Shown here piece by piece: positions 18,602 to 28,586 of a stretch of 64,000 nt of DNA (position 1 is its first letter; every line of letters starts with the position of its first letter). The DNA is from Endozoicomonas sp. 8E. GTDB lineage: Bacteria > Pseudomonadota > Gammaproteobacteria > Pseudomonadales > Endozoicomonadaceae. The position numbers and the translations under genes were made by a program. The notes below the pieces were generated by a model. The model had not been told where the DNA came from and did not search any database. It was given only the letters and a program-made list of their open reading frames with translations. Location: positions 5,596,501-5,660,500 of the forward strand of contig NZ_CP120717.1 of NCBI RefSeq assembly GCF_032883915.1, given 5' to 3'.

Positions 18602-19531
18602 ATGGCTTTTCTGATTTTAATGTTGTCTGTTGTGATGTCAGTGCCAGTCCATTCAAACGCGGTGGTCAGCCTTGATGATCTGGAGCAAAAGATCAAGCAG
18701 GCCAGCAACCTGCTGCTTCTGGATGTACGCCCCAAAGTCCGTTTCCTGCTGCTGGGTCATATTCCTGGTGCTGTCAATATCTGGCGCCCGGCTTTTCAGG
18801 CTGAAGTAAATGATTACCCCTACTCGGGAATGAGAGCCAGCAAGCAGAAAATGTCCGAACTATTAAGCCGACTCGGTGCTACTGCGGACACAGAGATTAT
18901 TCTCTACGATGATCAGCAAGGCATGGATGCAGCCCGTCTCTGGTGGTTACTAAAACTCTATGGTCATGATCAGGTCTCTATCCTTGATGGAGGCCTGTCA
19001 GCTTGGGAAAAGCACAAAAAAAAGCTCAATTTCAAGTCACCTCTGACACCTGAACGATCCAATTACCAGTTCACGGGCAAACCCCACCCTCAATGGCTTG
19101 CTGAGATAGAAAAGGTAAAGTCGGTTCAAGCAAAAAAAGAGAACGCCATACTGGTGGACGTCAGAAGTCTCGATGAATTCACCGGCAAAACCATAAAGTC
19201 AGGAGCCTATCGCCACGGCCGGATTCCCGGAAGTATCTGGTTTGAATACAAGCAGACCGTCAATAAAAATGGATTTCTTGACAAAGAACGATTAAAACAT
19301 CTCTTTCAGTCAGCAGGCATCACACCTGATAAAGAAATCATTGTTTACTGTCAGTCCGGAGTCCGTTCGGCTCATACCCTTTTTGTTCTTTCTGAGATAC
19401 TGGGATACAACAGGATAAAAAACTACGACGGTTCCTGGATTGAATGGTCCTGGATGAGAGAGTTACCAGCCGTCCAGGGACCACCCAAAAAAAACCATAT
19501 AAAGTTCACAAATCCTCTGCAGCGTAATTAA
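18602..19531 (+). CDS. Exported tandem-rhodanese sulfurtransferase
   Basis: 309 residues from the ATG at 18602. A TTG at 18584 with AGGAA upstream would add AQKKP before the hydrophobic stretch and make a better signal peptide (AFLILMLSVVMSVPVHSNA), so the true start may be there. There are two rhodanese domains. The first has DDQQGMDAAR at the active-site position and lacks the cysteine; the second has YCQSGVRSAH with the catalytic cysteine. This inactive-active order is typical of thiosulfate or mercaptopyruvate sulfurtransferases. The signal peptide indicates the periplasm. It follows the FAD oxidoreductase by about 40 bases, probably in one operon. Confidence 0.88.
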   Translation: MAFLILMLSVVMSVPVHSNAVVSLDDLEQKIKQASNLLLLDVRPKVRFLLLGHIPGAVNIWRPAFQAEVNDYPYSGMRASKQKMSELLSRLGATADTEIILYDDQQGMDAARLWWLLKLYGHDQVSILDGGLSAWEKHKKKLNFKSPLTPERSNYQFTGKPHPQWLAEIEKVKSVQAKKENAILVDVRSLDEFTGKTIKSGAYRHGRIPGSIWFEYKQTVNKNGFLDKERLKHLFQSAGITPDKEIIVYCQSGVRSAHTLFVLSEILGYNRIKNYDGSWIEWSWMRELPAVQGPPKKNHIKFTNPLQRN

Positions 19532-19794
19532 TTCTAAAAAATACTGTCGTATCTATTCCTGAATATCAAAATGGGCTGTTATCTCGCGTCAATATGGTCT
19601 TATAATAGGTTTAGCTCTATATGGAAATGTAGGCTGTATTCTTGGCATGAAAGCTTTCTAGCCGAGGAGACATCACCAAAAAAGAGCTCTGTGATATGGA
19701 CGACGCAGAATAGACATGTGACTAAAAATAAAACAACAAGGGTTGCTGTTTCCCGGCAGTTCCTTCAATGTTAATAATGTAGGAATCGCGCTGT
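19532..19794. other. Leader/intergenic region upstream of the cold-shock gene
   Basis: 263 bases. A 67-codon frame at 19571-19774 has no ribosome site and no recognisable product. The length is compatible with a long cold-shock 5' leader. Confidence 0.35.
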
Positions 19795-20091
19795 ATGGAA
19801 GCGACCAAGAAGGAAATGGAAGCTATGCTGGAAGGTACAGTAAAGTGGTTTAACAATCCTAAGGGATATGGATTCATCCAGGCCCAGGAAGCCACTGAAA
19901 ATCAAGACGTACTCATACATTACTCCGTTATCGAAATGGACGGCTTCAAGACGCTGAAAGCCGGACAGCTTGTGCAATTTGAAATTGGCCAGGGACCCAA
20001 GGGGCTGATAGCCACTCGTGTCGTTCCTGGTGGTGGAGAAAGCGCAAGCCAGAGCACACAAACTTCCCGGGAAGAATCCCTGCCAGCCTGA
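19795..20091 (+). CDS. Cold-shock domain protein (CspD-like)
   Basis: 98 residues from the ATG at 19795 (AGGA ten bases upstream); ATGs at 19816 and 19825 are also possible, and the last would begin with the family-typical MLEGTVKWFN. RNP1 is KGYGFI and RNP2 is VLIHY, so single-stranded nucleic acid binding is retained. The C-terminus has a Ser/Thr/Gln-rich tail after residue 80 (GGGESASQSTQTSREE), longer than in CspA. CspD inhibits replication in stationary phase in E. coli; whether this protein does is unknown. Confidence 0.85.
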   Translation: MEATKKEMEAMLEGTVKWFNNPKGYGFIQAQEATENQDVLIHYSVIEMDGFKTLKAGQLVQFEIGQGPKGLIATRVVPGGGESASQSTQTSREESLPA

Positions 20092-20279
20092 CAGTTATTG
20101 TCAGTCTGGCTCCAGAGTTCAGAGACAATGTCACCCGAAACTTTGCCTTGTCGAAGATAAAGGGTGACATTATCCTGACAGGGACTTGTAATGAAATGCG
20201 CCTGTTAATCAGGTAGCAGATGCCCAGTGTTTGGAAAAATGCTCGCCGGACGACCTGATGATCAGGGCAGAAAAGTACT

Positions 20280-20323
20280 GTGTGTTTTGATAAGTGCCAT
20301 GAACATCACTTATCAAAACACAC
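20280..20323. other. Perfect 17-bp inverted repeat with ten-base loop
   Basis: GTGTGTTTTGATAAGTG at 20280-20296 is exactly inverted at 20307-20323. It lies between the convergent cold-shock and GMC oxidoreductase genes. A second small hairpin, CCGGCT/AGCCGG, follows at 20339-20354. The first could be a bidirectional terminator, although the following T-tract is interrupted (CTCTCTTTTA), or a protein-binding site. Confidence 0.6.
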
Positions 20324-20365
20324 TAACCCTCTCTTTTACCGGCTATAAAGCCGGCACAAGAGGCA

Positions 20366-22030
20366 TTAACAGAAATCCTGGACCGAGATCTTTTCTGTTT
20401 CCATCACTTTTTCAGAATGAATTTTTGGCTGATTTTTGCCAAGAATCATATCCGCTGCTTTTTCAGCGATCATCATTGCAGGTGCATTGGTATTCCCGCT
20501 GATCAGAGTTGGCATGATTGAGGCGTCAACCACCCGCAACCCTTCGAGTCCGTGAACTTTCAGACGAGTGTCGACTACAGCCATGTCATCAGCTCCCATT
20601 TTGCAGGTACCCACCGGATGATAAATGTGATTGGCATTATTTCTTATATAAGACTCAAGCTCATCATCGTCCTGTACATCCGAGCCCGGCAGATACTCCT
20701 CTCCAGCGTAACGGGACAACTCAGACGACTGAATAATCTGCCTCACTCTTTTGATACCCCTTACCAGACAGTCCATGTCGGCCTGTTTTTCCAGAAGATT
20801 CAGTTCAATCTCGGGATTATCCGTGGGGGATGCACTATTAAGGGATACTCGACCCCGGCTATGAGGCCTCAGGATACATACATGAATCGAAAACCCGTAC
20901 TGTAGATATCTTGAGAGTTTACGACCATGGTCTTCCATGGCTGCTGGAATAAAGTGCAGTTGCAGATCAGGCCTTTCAACTTCCGGAGAGGATTTTATAA
21001 ATCCGCCCGACTCTGCAAGGCTACTGGTCAGAAAGCCTTCTCTTTTATGGATATATTTCACTGCATCCCTGATAACTCTGCACATTCCCATCGGTCTGGC
21101 AAAAGCCATTGATGATGCAGTCTTGTCATTGGCGACAACCAGAACATCAGGATGTTCCTGAAGGTTTTCACCAACACCTGGCAGTTCATGCAAACAGTCA
21201 ATATTGTGGGGAGCCAGTTTATCTCTGGCTCCGATGCCCGAAAGCAGCATAATCTGCGGAGACCCATAAGCTCCAGCTGAAAGAATTACTTCTTTTCGAG
21301 CAAAGAGCTTCCTTCTGGTAACGCCTCGAACAATTTCAATCCCTATAGCCTTTTTGCCTTCAAGGATAACCCTGGCAGTATGACTTTTGGTCATGACCGT
21401 CAAATTGGGTCTATCCATGACAGGGTGCAGATAAGCAGCCGCTGAACTGCATCTTAGACCCTCTTTCTGTGTCACCTGATACCAGCCTACACCTTCCTGA
21501 TCAGCACCATTAAAGTCCGGATTGTTTTTTTCTCCAACTTCTATCGCACCTTTAATAAAAGCTTCACTCAAGCAGTGCTGACTTCTTGGGTCAGCAACAT
21601 TCAGCGGGCCACCTACACCATGAAATTCAGAAACACCCCTCTCCTGGTTCTGGGATTTTAGAAAGTAGGGCAGGACATCATCGAAAGACCAACCTTCATT
21701 ACCCAGAGCAGCCCATTGATCGTAATCTTCTCTTTGCCCTCTGATATAGAGCATGGCATTGATGGAACTGCTCCCCCCAAGGGTCTTCCCCCTGGGACAG
21801 TATATATCCCGGTTATTCATGGTGGACTGAGCCTCGGCATTCAGCTGCCAGTTATGAAAGCCATGGGGCACAGTAATTGCGGCTCCGGCAGGTACATAAA
21901 TCAAGGGAGACTTATCGCTGCCTCCTGCTTCTATCACGCAGACCTGATGGTCAGGATTCTCAGACAGGCGGTTAGCCAGAACACAGCCTGCAGAGCCACC
22001 TCCCACAATGATGTAGTCGAACTCTGTCAT
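20366..22030 (-). CDS. GMC-family FAD oxidoreductase (choline/alcohol dehydrogenase-like)
   Basis: 554 residues from the ATG at 22030 (MTEFDYIIVGGG); GTG at 22039 is an alternative. The ADP-binding motif is IIVGGGSAGCVLANRL, the GMC signature 1 region is GKTLGGSSSINAMLYIRG, and the C-terminal HPVGTCKMG plus NTNAPAMMIAEKAADMI completes the FAD site with the catalytic histidine. Similar proteins oxidise choline (BetA) or medium-chain alcohols (AlkJ). No betaine aldehyde dehydrogenase or BetI is adjacent, so a choline role is not supported. It is upstream of no partner on its strand and appears monocistronic. Confidence 0.9.
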   Translation of the reverse strand: MTEFDYIIVGGGSAGCVLANRLSENPDHQVCVIEAGGSDKSPLIYVPAGAAITVPHGFHNWQLNAEAQSTMNNRDIYCPRGKTLGGSSSINAMLYIRGQREDYDQWAALGNEGWSFDDVLPYFLKSQNQERGVSEFHGVGGPLNVADPRSQHCLSEAFIKGAIEVGEKNNPDFNGADQEGVGWYQVTQKEGLRCSSAAAYLHPVMDRPNLTVMTKSHTARVILEGKKAIGIEIVRGVTRRKLFARKEVILSAGAYGSPQIMLLSGIGARDKLAPHNIDCLHELPGVGENLQEHPDVLVVANDKTASSMAFARPMGMCRVIRDAVKYIHKREGFLTSSLAESGGFIKSSPEVERPDLQLHFIPAAMEDHGRKLSRYLQYGFSIHVCILRPHSRGRVSLNSASPTDNPEIELNLLEKQADMDCLVRGIKRVRQIIQSSELSRYAGEEYLPGSDVQDDDELESYIRNNANHIYHPVGTCKMGADDMAVVDTRLKVHGLEGLRVVDASIMPTLISGNTNAPAMMIAEKAADMILGKNQPKIHSEKVMETEKISVQDFC

Positions 22031-22228
22031 ATAAGTCACTTTATTATGAGTCTTTTTCAGCTTATTGCTGCTGAATTCTTTGCCGTAAAAGCTTACTAGC
22101 TAGCCCGCTATCGCTTCAAGTTCATTTTCCTTGCCTGGCATTTAGCCATCAAAATGTCTTTGCAACTCTCCCGATATCAGGGACTTATTCATGGACATGA
22201 TTATTAGATATTCCGGACTTCTGAAATG

Positions 22229-22256
22229 CCCCTCCCGCAGAAGCAGACGGGAAGGG
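22229..22256 (-). terminator. GC-rich hairpin downstream of pgm
   Basis: CCCTTCCCG/CGGGAGGGG stem (one mismatch) around a ten-base loop, read on the minus strand just after the pgm stop. The U-tract is poor (CATTTCAG). Confidence 0.4.
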
Positions 22257-22282
22257 AGTCTGGGAGACCGTTGAAAAAACGC

Positions 22283-23920
22283 CTAGCCGGCAGCAAAAAC
22301 TTCCGAGACCATAGCTTTGGCTTCTTCCTGAATTTGCCTGAGGTGGTCAGGACCGACAAAACTTTCGGTATAGATCTTATAAACTGCTTCAGTGCCAGAG
22401 GGTCTGGCAGCAAACCAGCCGTTTTCAGTAACGACCTTAAGACCACCAATAGCAGCACCATTTGCCGGAGCATGGGTTAATTTGGCAGTAATGGGATCAC
22501 CCGCCAGAGTATCAGCTTTAACCCTATCCGGGCTCATGGCTGAAAGAACTTTCTTCTGCTCATCGGAGGCAGGAGCCTGCAGTCGTTCATAAACCGGAGA
22601 ACCATACTTGTCTGCCAGCTCCTGGTAATGTTCACCCGGATCTTTACCTGTAACTGCAATAATCTCAGCAGCAAGAAGGGCCAGGATGAAACCATCCTTG
22701 TCTGTACACCAGGTGAGCCCATCACGGCGCAGGAAAGCAGCACCGGCACTTTCTTCGCCTCCAAAGGCCAGCTCGCCAGAAGCCAGACCATCGACAAACC
22801 ATTTAAATCCGACAGGTACTTCTGCCACCTCTCTGCCTAAGCCTTTTGCTACATGATCAATCATGGCGCTGGACACCAGAGTCTTGCCAATTTTGGCATT
22901 GCCCGACCATTGCTCACGGTGGTTGTACAGGTAATTGATTGCCACCGCCAGATAATGATTGGGGTTCAGCAGACCATGTTCACGAGTCACAATACCGTGG
23001 CGGTCAAAGTCTGGATCGTTACCAAAAGCAATATCAAAGCGATCTTTCAATTCGATCAGCCCTGCCATGGAATAGGCTGAAGAACAATCCATACGAATCT
23101 TGCCGTCTTTATCAACATGCATGAAGGAGAAAGTGGGATCAACTTTCTTGCTGACCAGCTCAATATCAAGCCCATAACGCCTCGCAATGGGCTCCCAATA
23201 GTGAAGGCCGGATCCACCCAGTGGATCAACACCTATTTTCACGCCTGCCTTGCGAATAGCCTCCATATCAATGACATTTTCCAGGTCATCAACATAAGGT
23301 GTGACATAGTCGTATTCGGTAATAAAGCCGGATGCCAGCGCTTCATTAAACGACATCTGTTTAACACCTTCCAACCCCTGAGCAATGAGTTGATTAGCTC
23401 GATCCTGAACCCAGTTGGTGACTTCAGCACCGGCTGGACCTCCATGGGGCGGGTTGTATTTAAAACCACCGTCTTCTGGAGGGTTATGGGAAGGCGTTAT
23501 GACAACACCGTCCGCCCTGTCCTGTTGATCCCGGTTGTAGGAGACGATGGCGTGAGAAATGACCGGAGTCGGTGTATAGCCTCTGCCTTCCTGGATTCGA
23601 GCCTTTATACCATTGGCTGCCAGCACCTGAATGGCGCTGATCAATGCAGGCTCTGACAGGGCATGGGTATCCATGCCAACAAACATGGGGCCGGTAATAT
23701 TATGCTCGCGACGGTATTCGCAGATTGCCTGTGTGATAGCAACGATATGAGTTTCGTTAAAAGTGGCCTTGAAAGAAGTCCCCCTGTGTCCTGAAGTACC
23801 AAACTGGACTCGCTGCGAGGGGTTCAGTGGATCGGGCTGAATAGCGAAATAGTCGCTGACCAGACGGGGAATATTGGTCAGCATATCATCTGTGGCGACT
23901 TTACCGGCTTGAGGATGCAT
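22283..23920 (-). CDS. pgm: Phosphoglucomutase (alpha-D-glucose-specific)
   Basis: 545 residues from the ATG at 23920 (AGGAATTC upstream); E. coli Pgm has 546 and begins at the same point, so a 21-residue extension to 23983 is not used. It interconverts glucose-1-P and glucose-6-P. The phosphoserine loop is [11 protein letters not shown], the metal loop is DPDFDRHG, the sugar-binding loop is GGEESAG, and the phosphate-binding end is [10 protein letters not shown]. It lies between tyrS and the GMC gene on the same strand; gaps of over 200 bases suggest separate transcripts. Confidence 0.96.
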   Translation of the reverse strand: MHPQAGKVATDDMLTNIPRLVSDYFAIQPDPLNPSQRVQFGTSGHRGTSFKATFNETHIVAITQAICEYRREHNITGPMFVGMDTHALSEPALISAIQVLAANGIKARIQEGRGYTPTPVISHAIVSYNRDQQDRADGVVITPSHNPPEDGGFKYNPPHGGPAGAEVTNWVQDRANQLIAQGLEGVKQMSFNEALASGFITEYDYVTPYVDDLENVIDMEAIRKAGVKIGVDPLGGSGLHYWEPIARRYGLDIELVSKKVDPTFSFMHVDKDGKIRMDCSSAYSMAGLIELKDRFDIAFGNDPDFDRHGIVTREHGLLNPNHYLAVAINYLYNHREQWSGNAKIGKTLVSSAMIDHVAKGLGREVAEVPVGFKWFVDGLASGELAFGGEESAGAAFLRRDGLTWCTDKDGFILALLAAEIIAVTGKDPGEHYQELADKYGSPVYERLQAPASDEQKKVLSAMSPDRVKADTLAGDPITAKLTHAPANGAAIGGLKVVTENGWFAARPSGTEAVYKIYTESFVGPDHLRQIQEEAKAMVSEVFAAG

Positions 23921-24139
23921 GAAGAATTCCTGAGTGAGTGACACTGAAGCATAAAGCAAAAGCCGCTCCAAGTCAGAACACAATATGGCTTGGGTTACCC
24001 GCCCTGACTACACAAAGACAGTATCGGAAATTGCCATTATACCGTGCTAACGATGACCCAGAAACGTCTTGCCAGGAGGCCCTGAACTCAACAGAGCCCT
24101 GGAGATGCCTTTAAAGAGTTGGAAGCCAACTACCCGCCA

Positions 24140-25447
24140 TCAGATCACTTCAAACAGGAAGTGATTTTTCTTGCCCAATTTCACCAGGAAGAAACGTCCA
24201 TACATGGCATTTTCTTCAGCAAAGCAGTCAGGCAGGTTCATGTTGTCGGCTGCGCCACGGGCTGCTCCATTGAAGAATACCGCATTACGACCCAGCGCAT
24301 CTTTTACCTGCTTACCGCTTTTCACCATGCCAACTTCTGCAAACAGCTGGGTCATGGGATTACCTTCCAATTGATCTCGCTTGACGGTTGCACTGGGCAG
24401 CCCATCCAGCTTCAACTGTTCAAGATCCGTTTCGGACAAACTGCTGATCTCTCCCGAGAACAAAGCTTCCGTGATACGCTCTGCAGCTTGCAGGCCTTCT
24501 TCACCATGCACCAGAAGCGTGACCTCTCTGGCTAGAATCTGCTGGGCCTGTGGACGACCTTCACGCGCTTCGTCTTCTTGCTTGATCGCTTCAATCTCTT
24601 CCTTTGGCAAAAAGGTAAAAAAGCTCATAAAACGGTAAACGTCAGCGTCCGCAGTATTCATCCAGAACTGGTAGAAAGCGTATTGGGAAGTCTTGGAAGG
24701 ATCCAGCCAGACTGCACCGCCCTCGGTTTTACCAAACTTGGTGCCGTCGGACTTGGTGATCAGGGGCACAGTCAGGCCAAAGGTTCTGGCCTGATTCTGA
24801 CGACGGGAAAGATCAATACCACCCACGATGTTACCCCACTGGTCACTGCCACCCACCTGAAGAGTGCAGTCATAACGACGGTTCAGCTCAGCGAAGTCCA
24901 TCCCCTGGAGCAGGGCGTAGGAGAACTCGGTGAAAGAGATACCGGAACCTTCTCGATTCAGTCGCTGCTGGACGGATTCTTTGTTGATCATGGCATTGAC
25001 GGAGAAATGTTTACCGACGTCTCGCAAAAAATCCAGAGCGGTCATCTCACCGGTCCACTCTAGATTGTTGACCACTAAAGCTGCATTCTCACCGCAGTTA
25101 AAGTCAATAAACTGGCTGACCTGTCTCTTGATCTTGTCAACCCAGCCTGCCACAACATCAGGTGTATTCAGCTGTCGCTCGGCTGCTTTGAAACTGGGAT
25201 CTCCTATCAGACCCGTTGCACCACCCACCAGCGCAATAGGCCTGTGCCCTGCCATCTGGAAACGTTTCAGGACCAGCAGAGGAACCAGATGTCCCAGATG
25301 CAGACTGTCTGCAGTCGGATCGAAGCCGCAATAAAGAACCCTTGGCTGTTCACTCAGATGAGCGTCCAGCTCTTCCACGGCAGTGGTCTGCGCGATAAGC
25401 TGGCGGGCCTGCAGATCTTTCAGAAGCAGATTTTGACTCTCAGACAT
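24140..25447 (-). CDS. tyrS: Tyrosyl-tRNA synthetase
   Basis: 435 residues (E. coli 424). Class I motifs are the HIGH variant HLGHL in [12 protein letters not shown] and the KMSKS variant KFGKT; the C-terminal S4-like domain spans roughly residues 360-425. The last residues ([10 protein letters not shown]) are encoded by a small inverted repeat (24144-24165), so the C-terminus may have been extended. It diverges from mepM, with anmK following, an arrangement I recall from Pseudomonas. Confidence 0.96.
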   Translation of the reverse strand: MSESQNLLLKDLQARQLIAQTTAVEELDAHLSEQPRVLYCGFDPTADSLHLGHLVPLLVLKRFQMAGHRPIALVGGATGLIGDPSFKAAERQLNTPDVVAGWVDKIKRQVSQFIDFNCGENAALVVNNLEWTGEMTALDFLRDVGKHFSVNAMINKESVQQRLNREGSGISFTEFSYALLQGMDFAELNRRYDCTLQVGGSDQWGNIVGGIDLSRRQNQARTFGLTVPLITKSDGTKFGKTEGGAVWLDPSKTSQYAFYQFWMNTADADVYRFMSFFTFLPKEEIEAIKQEDEAREGRPQAQQILAREVTLLVHGEEGLQAAERITEALFSGEISSLSETDLEQLKLDGLPSATVKRDQLEGNPMTQLFAEVGMVKSGKQVKDALGRNAVFFNGAARGAADNMNLPDCFAEENAMYGRFFLVKLGKKNHFLFEVI

Positions 25448-25918
25448 TTACCTATCCTGCTATGAAGTCAACGAGACCGGGAGAAACCGTTACGGCCCAG
25501 TCTCCTGAATTAAACACTGCCGAAGCAGCCTTAGACTCAATTTAGCGGGTAAAAGTACAATAAAACGACTAAAGAACAAAGCCAGAAAAATCGGTTTAAT
25601 TACATTAATTAACTTAGAGAGCGGTTTAGTTACCTTACTTTAGAAAAAACCACAAAGAGAACAGGGCAGATTGGTTGCTTTCAACTAATAATGTATAGAG
25701 CTTTGGGCCAGCGTCGATTCCCTGACACCCACCAGCAAAACATTTACAATTCGTTTATAGCTATATATCAATTCATTATGTAGCTTTTAGAGATATAATT
25801 CATATATATTCTTCACAAAACTTTAACCGAACAGCTACGAGCTATTTGAAATACTGTCTGATCCGAACCATGAAAGTGGCAGGTACCTGAAACAGTAATT
25901 CAACAGTAAATACGTGCA
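25448..25918. other. Divergent intergenic region between tyrS and mepM
   Basis: 471 AT-rich bases, with TTAATTAC/ATTAATTAAC and TATATATC/ATATATTC stretches. No gene, no T-box-like leader and no tRNA were recognised. Likely holds the promoters of both flanking genes. Confidence 0.4.
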
Positions 25919-27358
25919 ATGACCAGACTTTCTCCCAGAGGTGCCACGCGCAAGCGACCCGGTGGCATCAAGAGTTTTCCTAAGAGACACCTGTTACTGG
26001 TAACTGGTGTCGCGGCTACAGTGATGACTGTTATTGGCTTGCTACCCTCTCCACAAGTTGAGGCCAAACGCTCAGAAACCGAACTGCTTATTGACGAATT
26101 TCAACCTTCATCTCCTAAAGAAGCGCTGAAAGAACTGGCTCTTGAAGAGGAAGATGCTCCTGAGCAAACAGTTCCTGAAGAGACAAAAGCGCAACGTGAG
26201 GCCAGAGAAAAAGCCGAGCGACTGGCCGCGGAAGAAGCCGCTCTAGGTCCCCGTAAAAGTATCACTATCGAGTCCGGCGATAACCTCTCGATTTTGTTTG
26301 ACGATATGGGTTTGAGCGCCAGAACTGTCTATGAAGTCTCCAGGACTCCAAAACTGGGCAAAAACCTGAACGATATTCTCCCCGGACAGACTTTTGAATA
26401 CCGCGTCAACAGCAAAGGTGTTCTGACCCAGCTGCGCTATGTCCAGAATAAACTTGAAAGCATCCTCTATGAAAGACAGGGGAATGGCTACGTCGGTAAG
26501 AAAATTACCCTTCAGCCTGAATTGCGTATTGCCTTTGCGGAAGCCTCAATCAAAAACTCTCTTTTCCTGGCCAGCCAGAATGCTGGTCTGAGCGAGAAGA
26601 TGACCATGGAGCTGGCAGGCATATTTGGTTGGGACATTGATTTCGCGCTGGATATTCGCAGTGGTGACAGTTTCAACGTGATGTACGAAGAAAAGTATCT
26701 GGGTAACGAGAAGCTCGGTGATGGCAATATACTCGCAGCGACATTTATTAACCAGGGTGAAGCCTTTACCGCCGTTCGTTACACCAACAGTCATGGTGAT
26801 AGCAACTACTACTCTCCGGATGGCAAAAGTATGAAAAAGGCTTTCCTGCGAACGCCTGTTAACTTCACCAGGATCAGTTCAAGTTTTAATCCTAACCGCC
26901 TTCATCCGATTTTCAAAACCAAGCGCCCTCACAACGGGACAGACTATGCAGCGCCCACTGGCACTCCCATCAAGGCAGCAGGTGACGGTAAGATTCAATT
27001 TATTGGCTGGCAGAATGGTTTTGGTAACGTTGTCTTTATCCAGCACCCTCACAATATTGTTACCGTATACGCCCACCAGAGTCGTGTGAATAAAAGATTC
27101 AAGAAAGGTAGCCAGGTTAAACAGGGACAGACGATTGGCTATGTAGGCCAGACTGGCTGGGCGACAGGCCCGCACCTTCATTACGAATTCCGGGTCAATG
27201 GTGTTCATAGAAACCCCGTTACGGTCAAACTGCCTAATGCCTCTCCGATCCCCAAAGCTGAGAAGGCGCGCTTTATGGCATTTGCCAATAAAACCATGGC
27301 TCAGCTGGAAAAACACGGTGCAACCATGCTGGCCAGAAACGAGAAAGAGTCGAAATAA
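25919..27358 (+). CDS. mepM: M23 family murein DD-endopeptidase (MepM-like)
   Basis: 479 residues. One N-terminal membrane segment (HLLLVTGVAATVMTVIGLL) anchors the protein in the inner membrane. An acidic linker (residues 55-110) is followed by an OapA/LysM-like region beginning SITIESGDNLSILFDDMG and by a C-terminal M23 zinc domain. The zinc ligands are visible: HNGTDYA (His, Asp) and HLHYEF (HxH), with YAHQSR between. MepM cleaves peptidoglycan cross-links during growth. It lies 44 bases before anmK, so both form a cell-wall remodelling and recycling pair. Confidence 0.93.
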   Translation: MTRLSPRGATRKRPGGIKSFPKRHLLLVTGVAATVMTVIGLLPSPQVEAKRSETELLIDEFQPSSPKEALKELALEEEDAPEQTVPEETKAQREAREKAERLAAEEAALGPRKSITIESGDNLSILFDDMGLSARTVYEVSRTPKLGKNLNDILPGQTFEYRVNSKGVLTQLRYVQNKLESILYERQGNGYVGKKITLQPELRIAFAEASIKNSLFLASQNAGLSEKMTMELAGIFGWDIDFALDIRSGDSFNVMYEEKYLGNEKLGDGNILAATFINQGEAFTAVRYTNSHGDSNYYSPDGKSMKKAFLRTPVNFTRISSSFNPNRLHPIFKTKRPHNGTDYAAPTGTPIKAAGDGKIQFIGWQNGFGNVVFIQHPHNIVTVYAHQSRVNKRFKKGSQVKQGQTIGYVGQTGWATGPHLHYEFRVNGVHRNPVTVKLPNASPIPKAEKARFMAFANKTMAQLEKHGATMLARNEKESK

Positions 27359-27402
27359 CAACGATAGCCTCCAGGGAAGGGGCACTATGGATTATCAGAG
27401 AT

Positions 27403-28533
27403 ATGCCTGAATACTTTATCGGCCTGATGTCAGGCACCAGCCTTGATGCCATTGACGCAGTTCTGGTTGAATTTGAGGACAGAATATCCAGGCACTCCCC
27501 ATCAGGAAACTGTCGACAGCTACAGGCAGTTTCCCATCCGCTCCCTGAAAATCTCAGGGAACAGCTTCTTGCCCTGACACAGCCTGGTCCCGATGAAATT
27601 GAACGAATGGCGCTGGCTGAGCCCGCTTTTGCCCGGGAATCGGCTGACGCCGTCAGGCAACTCCTGGAACAGGCTAATTTTGATTCGGATCAGATTTCTG
27701 CCATTGGCAGCCACGGACAAACCATCCGCCACCGCCCGGAAAAAGGTTTCACTCTGCAGATTGGTGACCCAGGTCTGATTGCTGAACTATCAGGGATTAC
27801 TGTTGTTGCTGACTTCAGACGTCGAGATGTCGCGGCAGGTGGTCAGGGAGCCCCCCTTGTTCCTGCCTTCCACCACGCTGTTTTCAGTAGCTCCACATCA
27901 GACAGAGTCATATTGAATATCGGTGGAATGTCCAATATCAGTTTGTTACCCGCAGACCCTGAAAAGCCTGTCATAGGCTTTGACACCGGCCCGGGTAACG
28001 CTCTGATCGATTATTGGTGCCAGCAGCACCTCAACCAGAAATTTGATGCCAATGGCCAATGGGCCTCATCAGGAAGCGTGGATGACCAACTGCTGAATAC
28101 GATGCTGAGTGACAACTACTTTTCTGAGGTACCGCCCAAGAGCACTGGCCGGGAACTCTTCAACCCGGGCTGGCTGGAGTCTCACCTGAGAAATTTTTCT
28201 GGCCTGCAACCTGAAGACGTTGCTGCCACACTGACTTTACTGACAGCAAAAACCATCGCTCTGGATATCTGCCAATACGCTCCGTCAGCCAAGGAAGTAA
28301 TGGTTTGTGGCGGGGGTGCCAATAATAAGCAGTTGATGAGACTGATTGAAGATGAGCTTGACCCTCTGTCCGTTGCAACCACAACCTCGCTTGGCATAGC
28401 ACCCGATTGGGTAGAAGCAGTAGCCTTTGCCTGGCTGGCCAGACAGACACTGTCAGGAAAACCTGGCAACCTTCCTGCCGTTACAGGAGCTGCTGGTGAA
28501 CGGATTCTTGGAGCTATATTCCCGGCTGGATAA
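27403..28533 (+). CDS. anmK: Anhydro-N-acetylmuramic acid kinase
   Basis: 376 residues (E. coli 369). It converts anhydro-MurNAc to MurNAc-6-P in cell-wall recycling. The ATP loop is GLMSGTSLDAIDAVLVEF at the N-terminus, GSHGQTIRHRP is a substrate-side motif, NIGGMSNIS and FDTGPGN are ASKHA-fold phosphate loops, and VCGGGANNK is the adenosine motif. An eight-codon frame (27387-27410, MDYQRYA) with AAGGGG before it overlaps the anmK start, so translation may be coupled to this mini-ORF. The product fits with mepM upstream. Confidence 0.95.
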   Translation: MPEYFIGLMSGTSLDAIDAVLVEFEDRISRHSPSGNCRQLQAVSHPLPENLREQLLALTQPGPDEIERMALAEPAFARESADAVRQLLEQANFDSDQISAIGSHGQTIRHRPEKGFTLQIGDPGLIAELSGITVVADFRRRDVAAGGQGAPLVPAFHHAVFSSSTSDRVILNIGGMSNISLLPADPEKPVIGFDTGPGNALIDYWCQQHLNQKFDANGQWASSGSVDDQLLNTMLSDNYFSEVPPKSTGRELFNPGWLESHLRNFSGLQPEDVAATLTLLTAKTIALDICQYAPSAKEVMVCGGGANNKQLMRLIEDELDPLSVATTTSLGIAPDWVEAVAFAWLARQTLSGKPGNLPAVTGAAGERILGAIFPAG

Positions 28534-28586
28534 ATATTGATAAAGTCGCTGACCAGACCAAGGCTGAAGAAATATCGTGATTTCTA

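Noticed and set aside
24144-24168. Plus-strand terminator ATCACTTC/GAAGTGAT followed by TTTT at the end of tyrS
   Set aside because: No plus-strand gene lies upstream that it could serve; on the tyrS strand it lacks a U-tract.
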